This document shows, in pieces, positions 8,882 to 17,266 of a DNA stretch of 49,467 nucleotides (positions within the stretch are counted from its first letter, which is position 1; every line of letters begins with the position of its first letter). Source of the stretch: Abiotrophia defectiva ATCC 49176 (GTDB lineage: Bacteria; Bacillota; Bacilli; Lactobacillales; Aerococcaceae). Where the stretch lies: assembly GCF_000160075.2 (NCBI RefSeq), contig NZ_KI535340.1, positions 976,880-1,026,346 on the forward strand, in the 5' to 3' direction. Below the pieces are notes generated by a model. It was given only the letters and a program-made list of their open reading frames with translations, was not told the DNA's origin and did no database searches. Made by a program: the position numbers and the translations under genes.

Positions 8882-9008
8882 ATCCTCCAAAATTCTCCAA
8901 CTCATCTTGTGGATTGCGATTTTCTATGTATTGATTATGATCCTCGTCATCTACGGATTGGCTAAGGATACTGGAGGCGTGCAGCCTTACATTTATAGTA
9001 GTTTCTAA
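8859..9008 (+). CDS. dltX: DltX, small membrane protein at the 3' end of the dlt operon
   Basis: This is a 49-codon product, or 47 residues from the second ATG at 8865. A basic N-terminus (MVSKIKSSKIL) leads into one membrane helix (LILWIAIFYVLIMILVIYGL) and an outside tail ending GGVQPYIYSSF. A short single-pass protein ending in an aromatic FIYxEF/YIYxSF-like motif is the hallmark of DltX, which presents its C-terminus to the DltB/DltD machinery. In most Firmicutes dltX precedes dltA; here it overlaps the dltD 3' end by 23 bases and closes the operon. No dltX-like frame is present upstream of dltA. The ribosome binding site is weak, so translation is probably coupled to dltD. Confidence 0.85.
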   Translation: MNMVSKIKSSKILQLILWIAIFYVLIMILVIYGLAKDTGGVQPYIYSSF

Positions 9009-9015
9009 GAATGAA

Positions 9016-9047
9016 GGACTAGGTCGGCTGACCTAGTCCATTTTTTT
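9016..9047 (+). terminator. Rho-independent terminator of the dlt operon
   Basis: A perfect 10-bp stem (GGACTAGGTC / GACCTAGTCC) with a GGCT loop is followed by A and seven T. It lies eight bases after dltX, which supports dltX as the last gene of the transcript. Confidence 0.93.
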
Positions 9048-9126
9048 ATGCCTTAATCGTTTGAGTGGTCCTGCCAAGACAAAAAGACTATAATAGAGCT
9101 AAGAAAATAAGAAAAGGGGAAGTGCT

Positions 9127-11031
9127 ATGACACATAAAGTAGAACGTGATCTAATTAAGACAGACCTCTTCCAGGCAGTCAATGGGGCCTGGTTAGAGAC
9201 GGCTGTCATCCCGGATGATAAGCCAACAACGGGCGGTTTTTCGGATTTGGCCGACAAGGTAGAAGCCGACCTGATGAAGGATTTGGCCGACTTGATTGAT
9301 CAGCCTCAGTCACTGACCAAGATGCAAAAGGAAATGGTGGCTTACTATCAGTTAGCCTTGGATAAGGAAGGGCGTGCTGCTCTAGGTATGAGTCCCTTGC
9401 GTCCTTATATCGAGCGCATCCAAGCACTGACCTCAGTAGCTGACCTGACTGAGTGGGCTAAGACCGGTATTTTAGAAGGCCTACCAGGGCCCTTCGGCCT
9501 AGGCGTGGTCCAAGATATGGCTGATTCCAATCGCTATGTGGTGCATTTGGGTCGCCCAGGATTGATTTTGCCTGACCGTACCTACTATGAGCCCGACCAT
9601 GCGCAAGGCCAGCAATTATTGGCAGTCTACCGCCAAGTGGCCTTAGACTTACTGACTTTATTAGGCTTGGATGCTAAGGAAGCAGTAGAACTGGTGACAG
9701 CCGGCATGGCCTTTGATGCCCGTCTAGCTCCTTATACCTTATCTAAGGAAGAAGCGGCAGAATATGTGGTCTTCCACAACCCTCGCAAGTTGGATCAAGT
9801 GGCGGCTTACTCCGACCAAATCGACTTCAAGGCAGTGCTAGAGTCCGTCTTAGGTGGCTTGCCTGAGACCCTAAACGTGGGCGAACCTAAATTCTTCGAG
9901 GCCTTCAAGGAACTAGTAGATCAAGCTGATTTGACTGAGCTTAAGGCCTGGTTGACCTTGCGTCTGGTTACGGGTGCGACCAGCTATCTGTCTGAAGAGG
10001 CGCGGGCTATCAGCCATCGTATGACCCAGGCCTTGACCGGTAACCCAGCCATGAGACCTTTTGAAAAATTGGCCTACAGCCATGTCAATCAAGCCTTCGA
10101 CCAAGTCTTAGGGGACTTCTATGCCCAACGCTACTTTGGCCCTGAAGCCAAGGAAGACGTGACTCAAATGGTCAAGAACATGATTGCCATCTACCAAAAA
10201 CGCCTAGAAACCAAGGAATGGCTTAGCCCTGCCACTCGCGAAAAGGCCATTCTCAAGCTACAGAAAATGGACCTCTTAGTGGGCTATCCTGACAAGATTC
10301 CGCCAGTCTATGAGGAGTTAGTTGTCGGCGACCGCAACTTCTTCCAGGCTTCTATCTTCTTCACCCAAGTAGCAACTCGCTACAACCTCAGCAAGTGGAA
10401 GAAGCCAGTAGATCGCGACCTTTGGGAAATTAGTGCCAACACAGTCAACGCTTACTATGATCCATCTAATAACTTAATCTGCTTCCCAGCGGCTATTCTG
10501 CAGGCGCCATTCTATAGCCTGCAACAATCAGCTAGCGCCAACTATGGGGGGATTGGGGCCGTGATTGCCCATGAAATTTCCCATGCCTTTGACAATAATG
10601 GCGCCCAGTTTGATGAGACCGGTAGCTTGTCTAACTGGTGGACGGAAGAGGACTTGGCTCACTTCAACAGCCTGGCCGATAAGATGATCAAGCTCTGGGA
10701 TGAGATTCCGTTTGGTGACGGCAAGATTAATGGGACCTTGACCGTCTCTGAAAATATTGCGGATGCGGGCGGTCTAAGCTGTGCCCTTGAAGCAGCTCAA
10801 GCTCTGCCGGATGCTGACTTGGAAGACTTCTTCTTCAACTGGGCCCGCGTCTGGTGCCGTAAAGCACGACCAGAGTATATCAACCTGCTCCTCAATATTG
10901 ACGTTCACTCGCCAGGGGAATTACGGGCCAATATGGCGCCTAAGAACTTGGCAGCCTTCTATGAAACCTTCGGGATTGAGCCCGGCGACGCCATGTATTT
11001 GGCACCTGAAGACCGGGTGACTATCTGGTAA
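9127..11031 (+). CDS. pepO: M13-family endopeptidase, PepO-like
   Basis: This is a zinc oligopeptidase of the neprilysin (M13) family with 634 residues, the usual length for lactic acid bacterial PepO. The zinc motif HEISH is at 482-486 and the third ligand is in ENIAD at 542-546. The N-terminal MTHKVERDLIKTDLFQAVNG is soluble and lacks a signal peptide, as in PepO. It would trim peptides of roughly 5-30 residues in the cytoplasm, or at the surface if exported by an unusual route. ATG 9127 follows AAAAGGGGAAGTGCT. A TATAAT at 9089-9094 is the likely -10. The gene is monocistronic, lying between two strong terminators. Confidence 0.92.
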   Translation: MTHKVERDLIKTDLFQAVNGAWLETAVIPDDKPTTGGFSDLADKVEADLMKDLADLIDQPQSLTKMQKEMVAYYQLALDKEGRAALGMSPLRPYIERIQALTSVADLTEWAKTGILEGLPGPFGLGVVQDMADSNRYVVHLGRPGLILPDRTYYEPDHAQGQQLLAVYRQVALDLLTLLGLDAKEAVELVTAGMAFDARLAPYTLSKEEAAEYVVFHNPRKLDQVAAYSDQIDFKAVLESVLGGLPETLNVGEPKFFEAFKELVDQADLTELKAWLTLRLVTGATSYLSEEARAISHRMTQALTGNPAMRPFEKLAYSHVNQAFDQVLGDFYAQRYFGPEAKEDVTQMVKNMIAIYQKRLETKEWLSPATREKAILKLQKMDLLVGYPDKIPPVYEELVVGDRNFFQASIFFTQVATRYNLSKWKKPVDRDLWEISANTVNAYYDPSNNLICFPAAILQAPFYSLQQSASANYGGIGAVIAHEISHAFDNNGAQFDETGSLSNWWTEEDLAHFNSLADKMIKLWDEIPFGDGKINGTLTVSENIADAGGLSCALEAAQALPDADLEDFFFNWARVWCRKARPEYINLLLNIDVHSPGELRANMAPKNLAAFYETFGIEPGDAMYLAPEDRVTIW

Positions 11032-11047
11032 TCTCAAGCTAATAAGA

Positions 11048-11096
11048 AAAAGCCCTTGGCGGATGGCATTTGTCCATCAGCCAGAGGGCTTTTTTT
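11048..11096. terminator. Bidirectional terminator between pepO and the NdpA-like gene
   Basis: The stem pairs AAGCCCT with AGGGCTT, continuing through TGGC/GCCA and GATGG/CCATC, with A-rich and T-rich flanks on both sides. It serves pepO on the plus strand, and its T-run overlaps the stop codon (11095-11097) of the convergent gene. Confidence 0.88.
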
Positions 11097-12093
11097 AGCC
11101 ATTAAAGGCATTAACAATAGTGTCGACGTTCTTAATCATAACGGAGATAGAACCGTCAGGATTATTAATAAACTCAATGACTTCAGGGTCATCATAGAGT
11201 TCAGTTGGCACCATGAGCTCGATGCCATTAGCCAGCTTAAATTTTTGCTTGGCGTACTTCTTCTCATACTTAGGCACGTTGTTGACTGCAATGTTGGTTG
11301 GGACTTCTCGTTTGACTAAGGCCTCACGCGCCGCATCCTGGGCGCCAAGGTTGTCCTTGAAGACCTGGTGGGTGATTTTTTCCGCATTAATGACATGGTC
11401 CTCTTCTAGCTGTTGCAGGATAACCTTCTGAGTAGTCGCCAGGGCTTGATAAGGTTCTTGGTCAAATTGCTTGGCGGTATCGGCGACTGCCTTTTTGATT
11501 TGCTTGATTTGTTGAGGTGCCGCTTGAGGTGGGACGATTTCCAGAATGCGCTCGGATAGGTAGAGGCAACGCTTGCCTTCAATGACATATTGCTTCTCTA
11601 GAATTTGGTAGTCACCAGTAGCCAGGTTAAGTAAGAAGAATTCCGATGGCGTCTGGGTCGGACTAGGGAGAATAGCGTGGTGCATGACCAGCTGATTCAC
11701 TAATTGCGATTCGGCCGAGAGAAAATGGGTCACCTGACTGGAGTAGTCCAGTCGTATCAGGCCGAAATAGCGCTGTTCATGGTCATCACTAGCCTCGAAG
11801 AAGAGATAGTCGGCAGCAGCGATTTCTTCCGCTGGCCCAATCAAATCGAATAGCTTATCGGCTAGGCTAGTGGATTTGTCAATCAGGCTGGTTTGGTCAT
11901 CCTTGAGACTAGCCCAGAGGGCGCTGTCCGCTTCTAGCTTAGCGCGTTTGGGTTCTGCCTTTTGGACCTTGGTCAGGAGCTTATCCAGGTAGGTCCGAAT
12001 CAGGGGCGAGGATAAGTCCATGGCTTCCTGGGATAGGAAGAGATTACCAGCATCCTTATCCAGGATGTGGAGAATGGCATGGTGAATGTACAT
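11095..12093 (-). CDS. Nucleoid-associated protein, NdpA/YejK family
   Basis: This is a 332-residue cytoplasmic protein. The start MYIHHAILHILDKDAGN and the overall helical, charged composition match the NdpA/YejK nucleoid-associated family (PF04245), whose Gram-positive members are poorly studied. In Gram-negatives the family binds DNA with the nucleoid. ATG 12093 follows AAAGGATTCCTCAAC. A terminator lies between this gene and the upstream ATP-grasp gene, so it may have its own promoter in that short gap or depend on read-through. Confidence 0.8.
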   Translation of the reverse strand: MYIHHAILHILDKDAGNLFLSQEAMDLSSPLIRTYLDKLLTKVQKAEPKRAKLEADSALWASLKDDQTSLIDKSTSLADKLFDLIGPAEEIAAADYLFFEASDDHEQRYFGLIRLDYSSQVTHFLSAESQLVNQLVMHHAILPSPTQTPSEFFLLNLATGDYQILEKQYVIEGKRCLYLSERILEIVPPQAAPQQIKQIKKAVADTAKQFDQEPYQALATTQKVILQQLEEDHVINAEKITHQVFKDNLGAQDAAREALVKREVPTNIAVNNVPKYEKKYAKQKFKLANGIELMVPTELYDDPEVIEFINNPDGSISVMIKNVDTIVNAFNG

Positions 12094-12113
12094 GTTGAGG
12101 AATCCTTTCTAGT

Positions 12114-12139
12114 GAAGAAAAAGGGGGCAGGAGCCCCCT
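12114..12139 (-). terminator. Minus-strand terminator after the ATP-grasp gene
   Basis: Read on the minus strand, AGGGGGC-TCCT-GCCCCCT is followed by TTTTTC. It is a short, strong stem just after the ATP-grasp stop codon and partly separates that gene from the NdpA-like gene. Confidence 0.75.
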
Positions 12140-12153
12140 AATATTTGAGATGC

Positions 12154-13320
12154 TTAGACGCGTTGGCCGACAAAACGGACCATGTCATCAACAACTTGAC
12201 GGGAAGGGGTAGTCATGACATAGAGACTGTCCCCAAGTAAATCAGCGAAAGCCTGCGGAATGCGGGCGGTCATCTTGATCTGGTCAGCGTATCGCTCCAG
12301 AATGTCTTGGTGGCTGGCCACATAAGTATGCTCATCGCGACGGGCTACCGCCAGGCAGTAGCGACCATGGGCTGTCTGCTTTGGCAGTTCTTGGCCTGTC
12401 ACTAGCTTAGCCCAATAATCGTAGAGGTCAATATCATGGGCATAGTTGTAGATGTCGATACAGAAGCCACCGGCTGGGCGGTTGTTATATTCAATGGCGA
12501 TAAAGTCATCGTCTGGCGTCCGGAAGAATTCGATATGGAAGAAGCGCTCCTTCATACCGAAGGACTTGATGATGGCATGGCCATATTCACGCAACTTAGG
12601 ATGGAGTTCCTTCTCAATATAGAAGGCATTGTCCTTACGCTCCAAGACTAATTCCAGTGGTGGATAGTAGTAGGTCAGACCGGTTTCGAAGACAATATTG
12701 CCCTCGGCATCAATCAGACCATCAAAAGTCGTCACCGTTGGATAGGAGACAAACTGCTCCAGGAAGTAAGGAGTGGACTCGCCCCAAGTAGCCTTGAATT
12801 GGGCCACATCTTCTGGCGTCATCAGTTTGTAGGTAGCGGCAGCCCCCACGCCATTATCGGGTTTAGCAATCAGCGGCAGGCCTAGGTCTTGGACGGCGGC
12901 ATCGATTTCTGAAGTCTGGCTAACCACACGACCGTCCACGACCGGTACGCCGGCCTTGCGGAAGTATTCCTTCATAACAGACTTGTACTTGGTCTTGGCC
13001 AAATCTTGGGGTTTGACGCCAAAGATATTGAACTGCTGACGCAGACCAGCATCCAATTCCAGCCAGTATTCATTGTGGGACTCAATACGGTCGATCGGTC
13101 CATATTTGTGGAAGAAGAAGGCGACCGCACGAGTGACTTGGTCCAGGTCTTCCAGATTATCCACTCGGAAATATTCAGTCAGAGTCGCTTTGAGCTCATC
13201 GTTGAGTTGGTCATAAGGTTCCTGGCCAATCCCTAGGACATTGACGCCATGTTGACGTAACTTATAGGAAAAGGGCTGGAAGTTAGCAGGGTAGTAGGGA
13301 GAAATAACAATATAGTTCAT
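12154..13320 (-). CDS. ATP-grasp domain carboxylate-amine ligase
   Basis: This is a 388-residue enzyme of the ATP-grasp superfamily, which joins a carboxylate to an amine or thiol through an acyl-phosphate. It has an N-terminal Rossmann-like segment (MNYIVISPYYPANFQPF), an ATP-binding lysine in LGLPLIAKPDNGVGAAAT, and a metal-binding run in FFHIEFF followed by IAIEYNNRPAGGF. The substrate is unknown. ATG 13320 is preferred over the longer frame starting at 13374 because AAAGGA precedes it at reasonable spacing and the homologous N-terminus begins there. It lies 40 bases after the esterase gene and is probably co-transcribed with it, suggesting a shared pathway. Confidence 0.82.
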   Translation of the reverse strand: MNYIVISPYYPANFQPFSYKLRQHGVNVLGIGQEPYDQLNDELKATLTEYFRVDNLEDLDQVTRAVAFFFHKYGPIDRIESHNEYWLELDAGLRQQFNIFGVKPQDLAKTKYKSVMKEYFRKAGVPVVDGRVVSQTSEIDAAVQDLGLPLIAKPDNGVGAAATYKLMTPEDVAQFKATWGESTPYFLEQFVSYPTVTTFDGLIDAEGNIVFETGLTYYYPPLELVLERKDNAFYIEKELHPKLREYGHAIIKSFGMKERFFHIEFFRTPDDDFIAIEYNNRPAGGFCIDIYNYAHDIDLYDYWAKLVTGQELPKQTAHGRYCLAVARRDEHTYVASHQDILERYADQIKMTARIPQAFADLLGDSLYVMTTPSRQVVDDMVRFVGQRV

Positions 13321-13360
13321 AGGGAATCCATCCTTTCTGCTAGGGTCAGGGGCCTTTAGC

Positions 13361-14191
13361 CTACCATTCTTCACTTAGGAAACGTAGGCAATCGGGTAGA
13401 TAGGTTGCCCAGGCTTCTTCACTGTGGGTGGCGTCAGCCGCAATAATCAGTTGGAGTCGGTCCTGGGGCATGCAACCAGCCAGTAATTGTTGATAGTAGC
13501 TGAGGGAGGCGTTGATGTAGATTTGTTTCATGTTACCGTGGGTCAGGTCGCGGTCGGTGTCGTCTCCTTCTTGGGTCCCCACTTGGATAAAGATGCGTTG
13601 GCTAGGGTCTAGCTTTTGGCGGCTAATGTAGCGGTTGAAGGCTTCCACGGTTAACCAGGAGGCACTAGAGAAGACCCCTAGGTTACCAATTTGGTCCGCG
13701 TATTCTAAGCCCATAAATTGGGTGATATTGCCACCCAAGGAAGAGCCGGCCATGGCAGTGTGGCGTTTGTCAGGCTTGGTCCGGTAGTGGCTATCGATAA
13801 AAGGCTTGACTACATTCATGATGAAGTCAGCATAATTAAGGCCTTTGCCCCCAAGGCGCATGCCTTCTGGAATGGGTGTATTAGTGAAAGGCCAAGGTGA
13901 ATATTCGTTGAGGCGGTTTTCGTTATCATTGTCAATCCCGACCACAATCATTTGGGGGATGTCAGGATTCTTCTTGATGGCGGGAATGATTTTCCAGGAG
14001 TGGCCACTGAAGGATTCGCGGCTGTAGAAGACATTCTGGCCGTCATGGAAGTAGAGAACAGGGTAGGACTTGTTCTCGTTCTTCTGGTAATCCTTAGGTA
14101 GGAGGACCCGAATACGACGAGGCTTGTTGGTGTATGGGACAGTTAGTTCATGGGTATGCATTTCTAGATAAAAATAGGCTGCGTGATGCAT
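13361..14191 (-). CDS. Putative esterase, alpha/beta-hydrolase fold (Fes/esterase D type)
   Basis: This is a 276-residue esterase of the enterochelin esterase-like group (PF00756). The N-terminal beta-strand region includes LPKDYQKN and VLYFHDGQNVF. The nucleophile Ser sits in the elbow AGSSLGGN, and the catalytic His is probably in ADATHSEEAW. There is no signal peptide, so it acts in the cytoplasm. ATG 14191 follows AAAGGAGCCCTGCC. It is the first gene of a minus-strand pair with the ATP-grasp ligase; the natural substrate is not evident. Confidence 0.82.
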   Translation of the reverse strand: MHHAAYFYLEMHTHELTVPYTNKPRRIRVLLPKDYQKNENKSYPVLYFHDGQNVFYSRESFSGHSWKIIPAIKKNPDIPQMIVVGIDNDNENRLNEYSPWPFTNTPIPEGMRLGGKGLNYADFIMNVVKPFIDSHYRTKPDKRHTAMAGSSLGGNITQFMGLEYADQIGNLGVFSSASWLTVEAFNRYISRQKLDPSQRIFIQVGTQEGDDTDRDLTHGNMKQIYINASLSYYQQLLAGCMPQDRLQLIIAADATHSEEAWATYLPDCLRFLSEEW

Positions 14192-14411
14192 GGCAGGGCT
14201 CCTTTCTTAGTCCTCCATATTTTAACATGAAGCCAGGGTCTAGGCTAGGAATTTTTGGCCGGGTCAAGCCTTGAGAATATAAAGAAAGTGTGAAGAAGGC
14301 TAGAAAGTTCTAGGACGAGGCCAAAACCTAGGCTTATAGGGACTTAATTCTATCCTAAAAGATAGTCAGTCTATGAAAAGTGCCTACTAGTTTTTACTAG
14401 GGTAAGCTTCT

Positions 14412-14417
14412 TATAAT
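14412..14417 (+). promoter_or_regulatory. -10 element upstream of the VOC gene
   Basis: A perfect TATAAT lies 42 bases before the start codon. The -35 is unclear (TAGTTT at about 14388). A short inverted repeat, AGAGAT-GTCTTT-ATCTCT, begins right after the -10. Confidence 0.45.
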
Positions 14418-14459
14418 AGAGATGTCTTTATCTCTCTATCCCAAGGAAAGGAGTTTATG

Positions 14460-15308
14460 ATGTATCAAGAAACATTTGATTTAGAATCTGTCACGCTCAA
14501 TGTGATTAATTTGCCCTATATGGTGGCCTTCTATCAGCAGGCTTTAGGGATGGCTATCTTAGAAGAAAGTCCTGAGCGCGTAGGTTTAGGCGTCCAAGGC
14601 AGTGACCGGCCCTTGCTCTACCTAGAAGCAGTGGCCGCGCCACAGGAAAGCCAAGCCCGTTACGGACTCTACCATGTAGCCTATCTCTTACCAAGCCGAG
14701 AGGACTTAGGGACTTTCCTAGTTCATGCTATCAAGCAGGCCCTGCCACTGATTGGGGCTTCAGACCATGGCTACTCTGAGGCCATTTACCTAGAGGATCC
14801 GGAAGGCAATGGCATTGAAGTCTATCGCGATAAGCCAATCAGCCAATGGGAGATTGAGCCTGACGGTCGCATCCCAGGCGTGACCCTAGAAATGGATGGA
14901 CAAGGCGTCTACGATAGTGCCAAGCCACTTGATGGGCCCTATAAAATGCCTGAAGGCTCTCGCATTGGTCATATTCACCTCAGTGTCCAAGACAGTAAGC
15001 GAGCGGCTGTCTGGTGGAACCAAGTGCTAGGCATGGAGACCAAATTCCAGATGTCTTCAGCGGCCTGGATGTCATCTGGGACCTATCACCACCAATTAGC
15101 TGCCAACCAATGGGCAGGTAGTCGTCTAGCGCCACAAGAACCAGACCAAGCAGGACTTAAGCATTTTAGTATTGTCGCTAGCTCGCCTCAAGAAGAGGCT
15201 GCAATCGTTAGCCGGGCCCAAGATTTGGGAGCCCAAGCCCAAGACCTAGCAGGGGGCTGGCAAGTAACCGATAGCAATGGGATTAGCCTAGTTTTACGGA
15301 GTTTGTAA
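14460..15308 (+). CDS. Two-domain VOC (glyoxalase/dioxygenase-fold) protein, CatE-like
   Basis: This protein of 282 residues is made of two vicinal-oxygen-chelate modules. The first contains SVTLNVINLPYMVAFYQQAL with a probable metal ligand in YHVAYLLP and a Glu in NGIEVYRD. The second begins IGHIHLSVQDSKRAAVWW. This is the layout of Bacillus CatE/YfiE-type ring-cleavage dioxygenases. The exact substrate in lactic acid bacteria is unknown and the annotation glyoxalase is only generic. ATG 14460 sits six bases after AAAGGAG; ATG 14457 is also possible but too close. Confidence 0.82.
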   Translation: MYQETFDLESVTLNVINLPYMVAFYQQALGMAILEESPERVGLGVQGSDRPLLYLEAVAAPQESQARYGLYHVAYLLPSREDLGTFLVHAIKQALPLIGASDHGYSEAIYLEDPEGNGIEVYRDKPISQWEIEPDGRIPGVTLEMDGQGVYDSAKPLDGPYKMPEGSRIGHIHLSVQDSKRAAVWWNQVLGMETKFQMSSAAWMSSGTYHHQLAANQWAGSRLAPQEPDQAGLKHFSIVASSPQEEAAIVSRAQDLGAQAQDLAGGWQVTDSNGISLVLRSL

Positions 15309-15310
15309 GC

Positions 15311-15339
15311 TTGTCCATACCTTGGCCTTGCGCTATAAT
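15311..15339 (+). promoter_or_regulatory. Promoter of the DUF3290-DUF421 operon
   Basis: TTGTCC (15311-15316), a 17-base spacer and a perfect TATAAT (15334-15339). The position, 25 bases before the start codon, gives a very short leader. Confidence 0.75.
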
Positions 15340-15353
15340 AGTGTAGCGTAAGG
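15326..15353. promoter_or_regulatory. Inverted repeat spanning -10 and ribosome binding site
   Basis: CCTTGCGCTA and TAGCGTAAGG form a 10-bp inverted repeat with one mismatch (G.U in RNA) around an 8-base spacer. It covers the -10 hexamer and the first bases of AAGGAGG. As DNA it could be a repressor operator. If transcribed from an upstream start it would partly mask the ribosome binding site. Confidence 0.5.
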
Positions 15354-15363
15354 AGGTTATGCC

Positions 15364-15813
15364 ATGAAATTTTATTCTTATGACTATATGAAAAGTCGAA
15401 TCAACTTAACGGACTGGTTACAATTGACTATTTTCGTTGGCTTAGCTATCTTAATTGGCTTGGCCATATGGTTTTACTACCATCGCAACAAGGATTCTAA
15501 GTACCAAGAATTAGCCATCATTGGGATTCTCTGCTTCTTTATCTTAGCTGGGACTCGTTGGCAAGATGCGCAAGCCAAGCAAGCAGCCATTAGCCAATAT
15601 TCAGGAGCTAGTCACTTGATGGAACAGGTGGCTGAAGATTTGGGGACTAAGCCCCAAGCGCTCTACCTCAATACGGAAGCAGCGGCCGACGGAGGTATTA
15701 TCAAATCCGGTGACCGTTACTATCGGACCATCATCGATAAAGAAGGGCACTATATCCTTGAGGAAATGGCAGTTCAGATGCCTAAGATTGAATTGGTGGA
15801 GGTAAAGCCATGA
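15364..15813 (+). CDS. DUF3290 family membrane protein
   Basis: This 149-residue protein has two membrane helices near the N-terminus (TIFVGLAILIGLAIWFYYHR and LAIIGILCFFILAG), followed by a roughly 90-residue extracytoplasmic or cytoplasmic domain. The sequence matches the DUF3290 family of Lactobacillales, whose function is unknown. It is almost always next to a DUF421 gene; here they overlap by four bases, which argues for a complex. The start ATG 15364 has AAGGAGG nearby. Confidence 0.82.
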   Translation: MKFYSYDYMKSRINLTDWLQLTIFVGLAILIGLAIWFYYHRNKDSKYQELAIIGILCFFILAGTRWQDAQAKQAAISQYSGASHLMEQVAEDLGTKPQALYLNTEAAADGGIIKSGDRYYRTIIDKEGHYILEEMAVQMPKIELVEVKP

Positions 15814-16442
15814 CATTAAATTTTTTAGATATCGCCATTAAGCTAGCCTTAGGCTTGTTGGCCCTAGTGGTTGTCATTAATTTGACTGGTAAGGGCAATT
15901 TGGCGCCGGCTTCGGCCAGTGACCAGGTCCAAAACTATGTCCTAGGGGGCATTATTGGTGGGGTCATTTATAACCCTGGTATTTCAGTCTTGCAATTTTT
16001 GATTATTCTCATGATTTGGCTAGTGTTGGTTCTGAGCTTCAAATGGCTGAAAACCCACAACCAACTTCTTAAGAAGACCATTGATGGGGAACCAACGGAC
16101 TTGATTAGCCGTGGCGTCATCGATGTGGAGGCGACACGAGCAGCAGGTCTAACAGCTCAAGATTTGGCCTTCAAATTGCGTAGTCAGAATATCTACTCTA
16201 TCAAGAAGGTTAAACGGGCAGTGATTGAACAAAATGGCAGCCTCAATATTGTGGTTTACGGTGAGGAAAATCCTAAGTATCCTCTAATTACAGACGGACA
16301 TATTCAATATAAAACCTTGGATTCAATTGATAAGACCGAAGAATGGCTCATGCAAGCTATTGCAGAAGCAGGTCAGGAAGATGTGGCCAAGATTTTCTTG
16401 GCAGAATATATTGATGGTAACATCACCATAGTGGAATACTAG
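15810..16442 (+). CDS. DUF421 (YetF/YcaP-type) membrane protein
   Basis: This 210-residue protein has three N-terminal membrane segments (ALGLLALVVVINLTG, NYVLGGIIGGVIYNPG, FLIILMIWLVLVLSF). A cytoplasmic domain of the DUF421/YetF type follows, with conserved LISRGVIDVEA and GLTAQDLAFKLRSQ. YetF-like proteins of Bacillus spores belong to this family, but the role in non-sporing lactic acid bacteria is unknown. It is co-transcribed with the DUF3290 gene and is followed two bases later by the rsuA-like gene. Confidence 0.85.
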   Translation: MTLNFLDIAIKLALGLLALVVVINLTGKGNLAPASASDQVQNYVLGGIIGGVIYNPGISVLQFLIILMIWLVLVLSFKWLKTHNQLLKKTIDGEPTDLISRGVIDVEATRAAGLTAQDLAFKLRSQNIYSIKKVKRAVIEQNGSLNIVVYGEENPKYPLITDGHIQYKTLDSIDKTEEWLMQAIAEAGQEDVAKIFLAEYIDGNITIVEY

Positions 16443-16444
16443 GC

Positions 16445-17161
16445 ATGCGTCTGGATCAAGTCATGAATCAGGCGGGACTAGGTTCCCGTAATCAAGTTAA
16501 GCGACTGCTCAAGAGTTGTCAGGTACAAGTCGATGGCCAAGTGGAACGTCGCCCCAACCGTAATGTGGATCCTGGCTTGCAAGAAATCAAGGTCCAGGGG
16601 AGAATCTTGACCCAGCCGGCCGAGACCTATTGGCTATTACATAAGCCCCAGGGAGTCTTAACGGCAGTCACGGATGACCGCTTCACTACGGTCATTGACT
16701 GCCTGGCTCCTCAAGACCAGGCGCCAGGCCTTTATCCAGTAGGGCGTTTGGATCGGTCTACCACTGGCCTGGTCTTTCTGACCACCAATGGCCCTTTGGG
16801 TTATCGCATGTTGCATCCCCAATACCATGTGGAGAAGGAATACCAGGTGGTGGTCAATGGTCCGCTGACCCAGGACCATGTGGCTAGTTTTGCCCAAGGC
16901 ATTCTGATTGACCAGAATCGTCCCTGTGCGCCAGCCCACTTGGTAATTGAGGCCTCTGGTCCGCAAGAAAGTCGGGCCCGCCTGACTATTCGGGAGGGCA
17001 AGTTCCACCAAGTCAAGAAGATGTTTCTGTCGGTGGGTGTCAAGGTGACGCAGCTTCACCGTCTGCGCATGGGCCATCTGGTTTTAGACCAGGACCTAGC
17101 CCCTGGTGCCTATCGGCCGCTTAAGCCAGAAGAACTGGATCAATTGAAGCACTATCTTTAA
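16445..17161 (+). CDS. rsuA: RsuA-family 16S rRNA pseudouridine synthase
   Basis: This enzyme converts uridine to pseudouridine in rRNA, for RsuA at position 516 of 16S rRNA by E. coli numbering. It has 238 residues. An S4 RNA-binding domain (MRLDQVMNQAGLGSRNQVKR) is followed by the catalytic domain with the active-site Asp in VGRLDRSTTGLVFLT and a late KFHQVKKMF motif. Sequence alone does not fully separate RsuA from RluB/RluE types. The start is two bases after the DUF421 stop, with no strong ribosome binding site, so it probably relies on coupling. Confidence 0.88.
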   Translation: MRLDQVMNQAGLGSRNQVKRLLKSCQVQVDGQVERRPNRNVDPGLQEIKVQGRILTQPAETYWLLHKPQGVLTAVTDDRFTTVIDCLAPQDQAPGLYPVGRLDRSTTGLVFLTTNGPLGYRMLHPQYHVEKEYQVVVNGPLTQDHVASFAQGILIDQNRPCAPAHLVIEASGPQESRARLTIREGKFHQVKKMFLSVGVKVTQLHRLRMGHLVLDQDLAPGAYRPLKPEELDQLKHYL

Positions 17162-17201
17162 GGATAGTAATGGGAAATATTTAGCAAAAAGTCGATAATC
17201 G

Positions 17202-17230
17202 TTGAGAAAATAGGCTTTTAGCCGTATAAT
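17202..17230 (+). promoter_or_regulatory. Promoter of ndh2
   Basis: TTGAGA (17202-17207), a 17-base spacer and TATAAT (17225-17230) form a near-consensus sigma-A promoter 37 bases ahead of the GTG start. Confidence 0.82.
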
Positions 17231-17266
17231 GTATAGTATCAAAAAATAGAGTGAGGAGTGTTGAGC

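Noticed and set aside
11056-11319. Plus-strand frame opposite the NdpA-like gene
   Set aside because: It starts inside the terminator and is a shadow of the real minus-strand gene.
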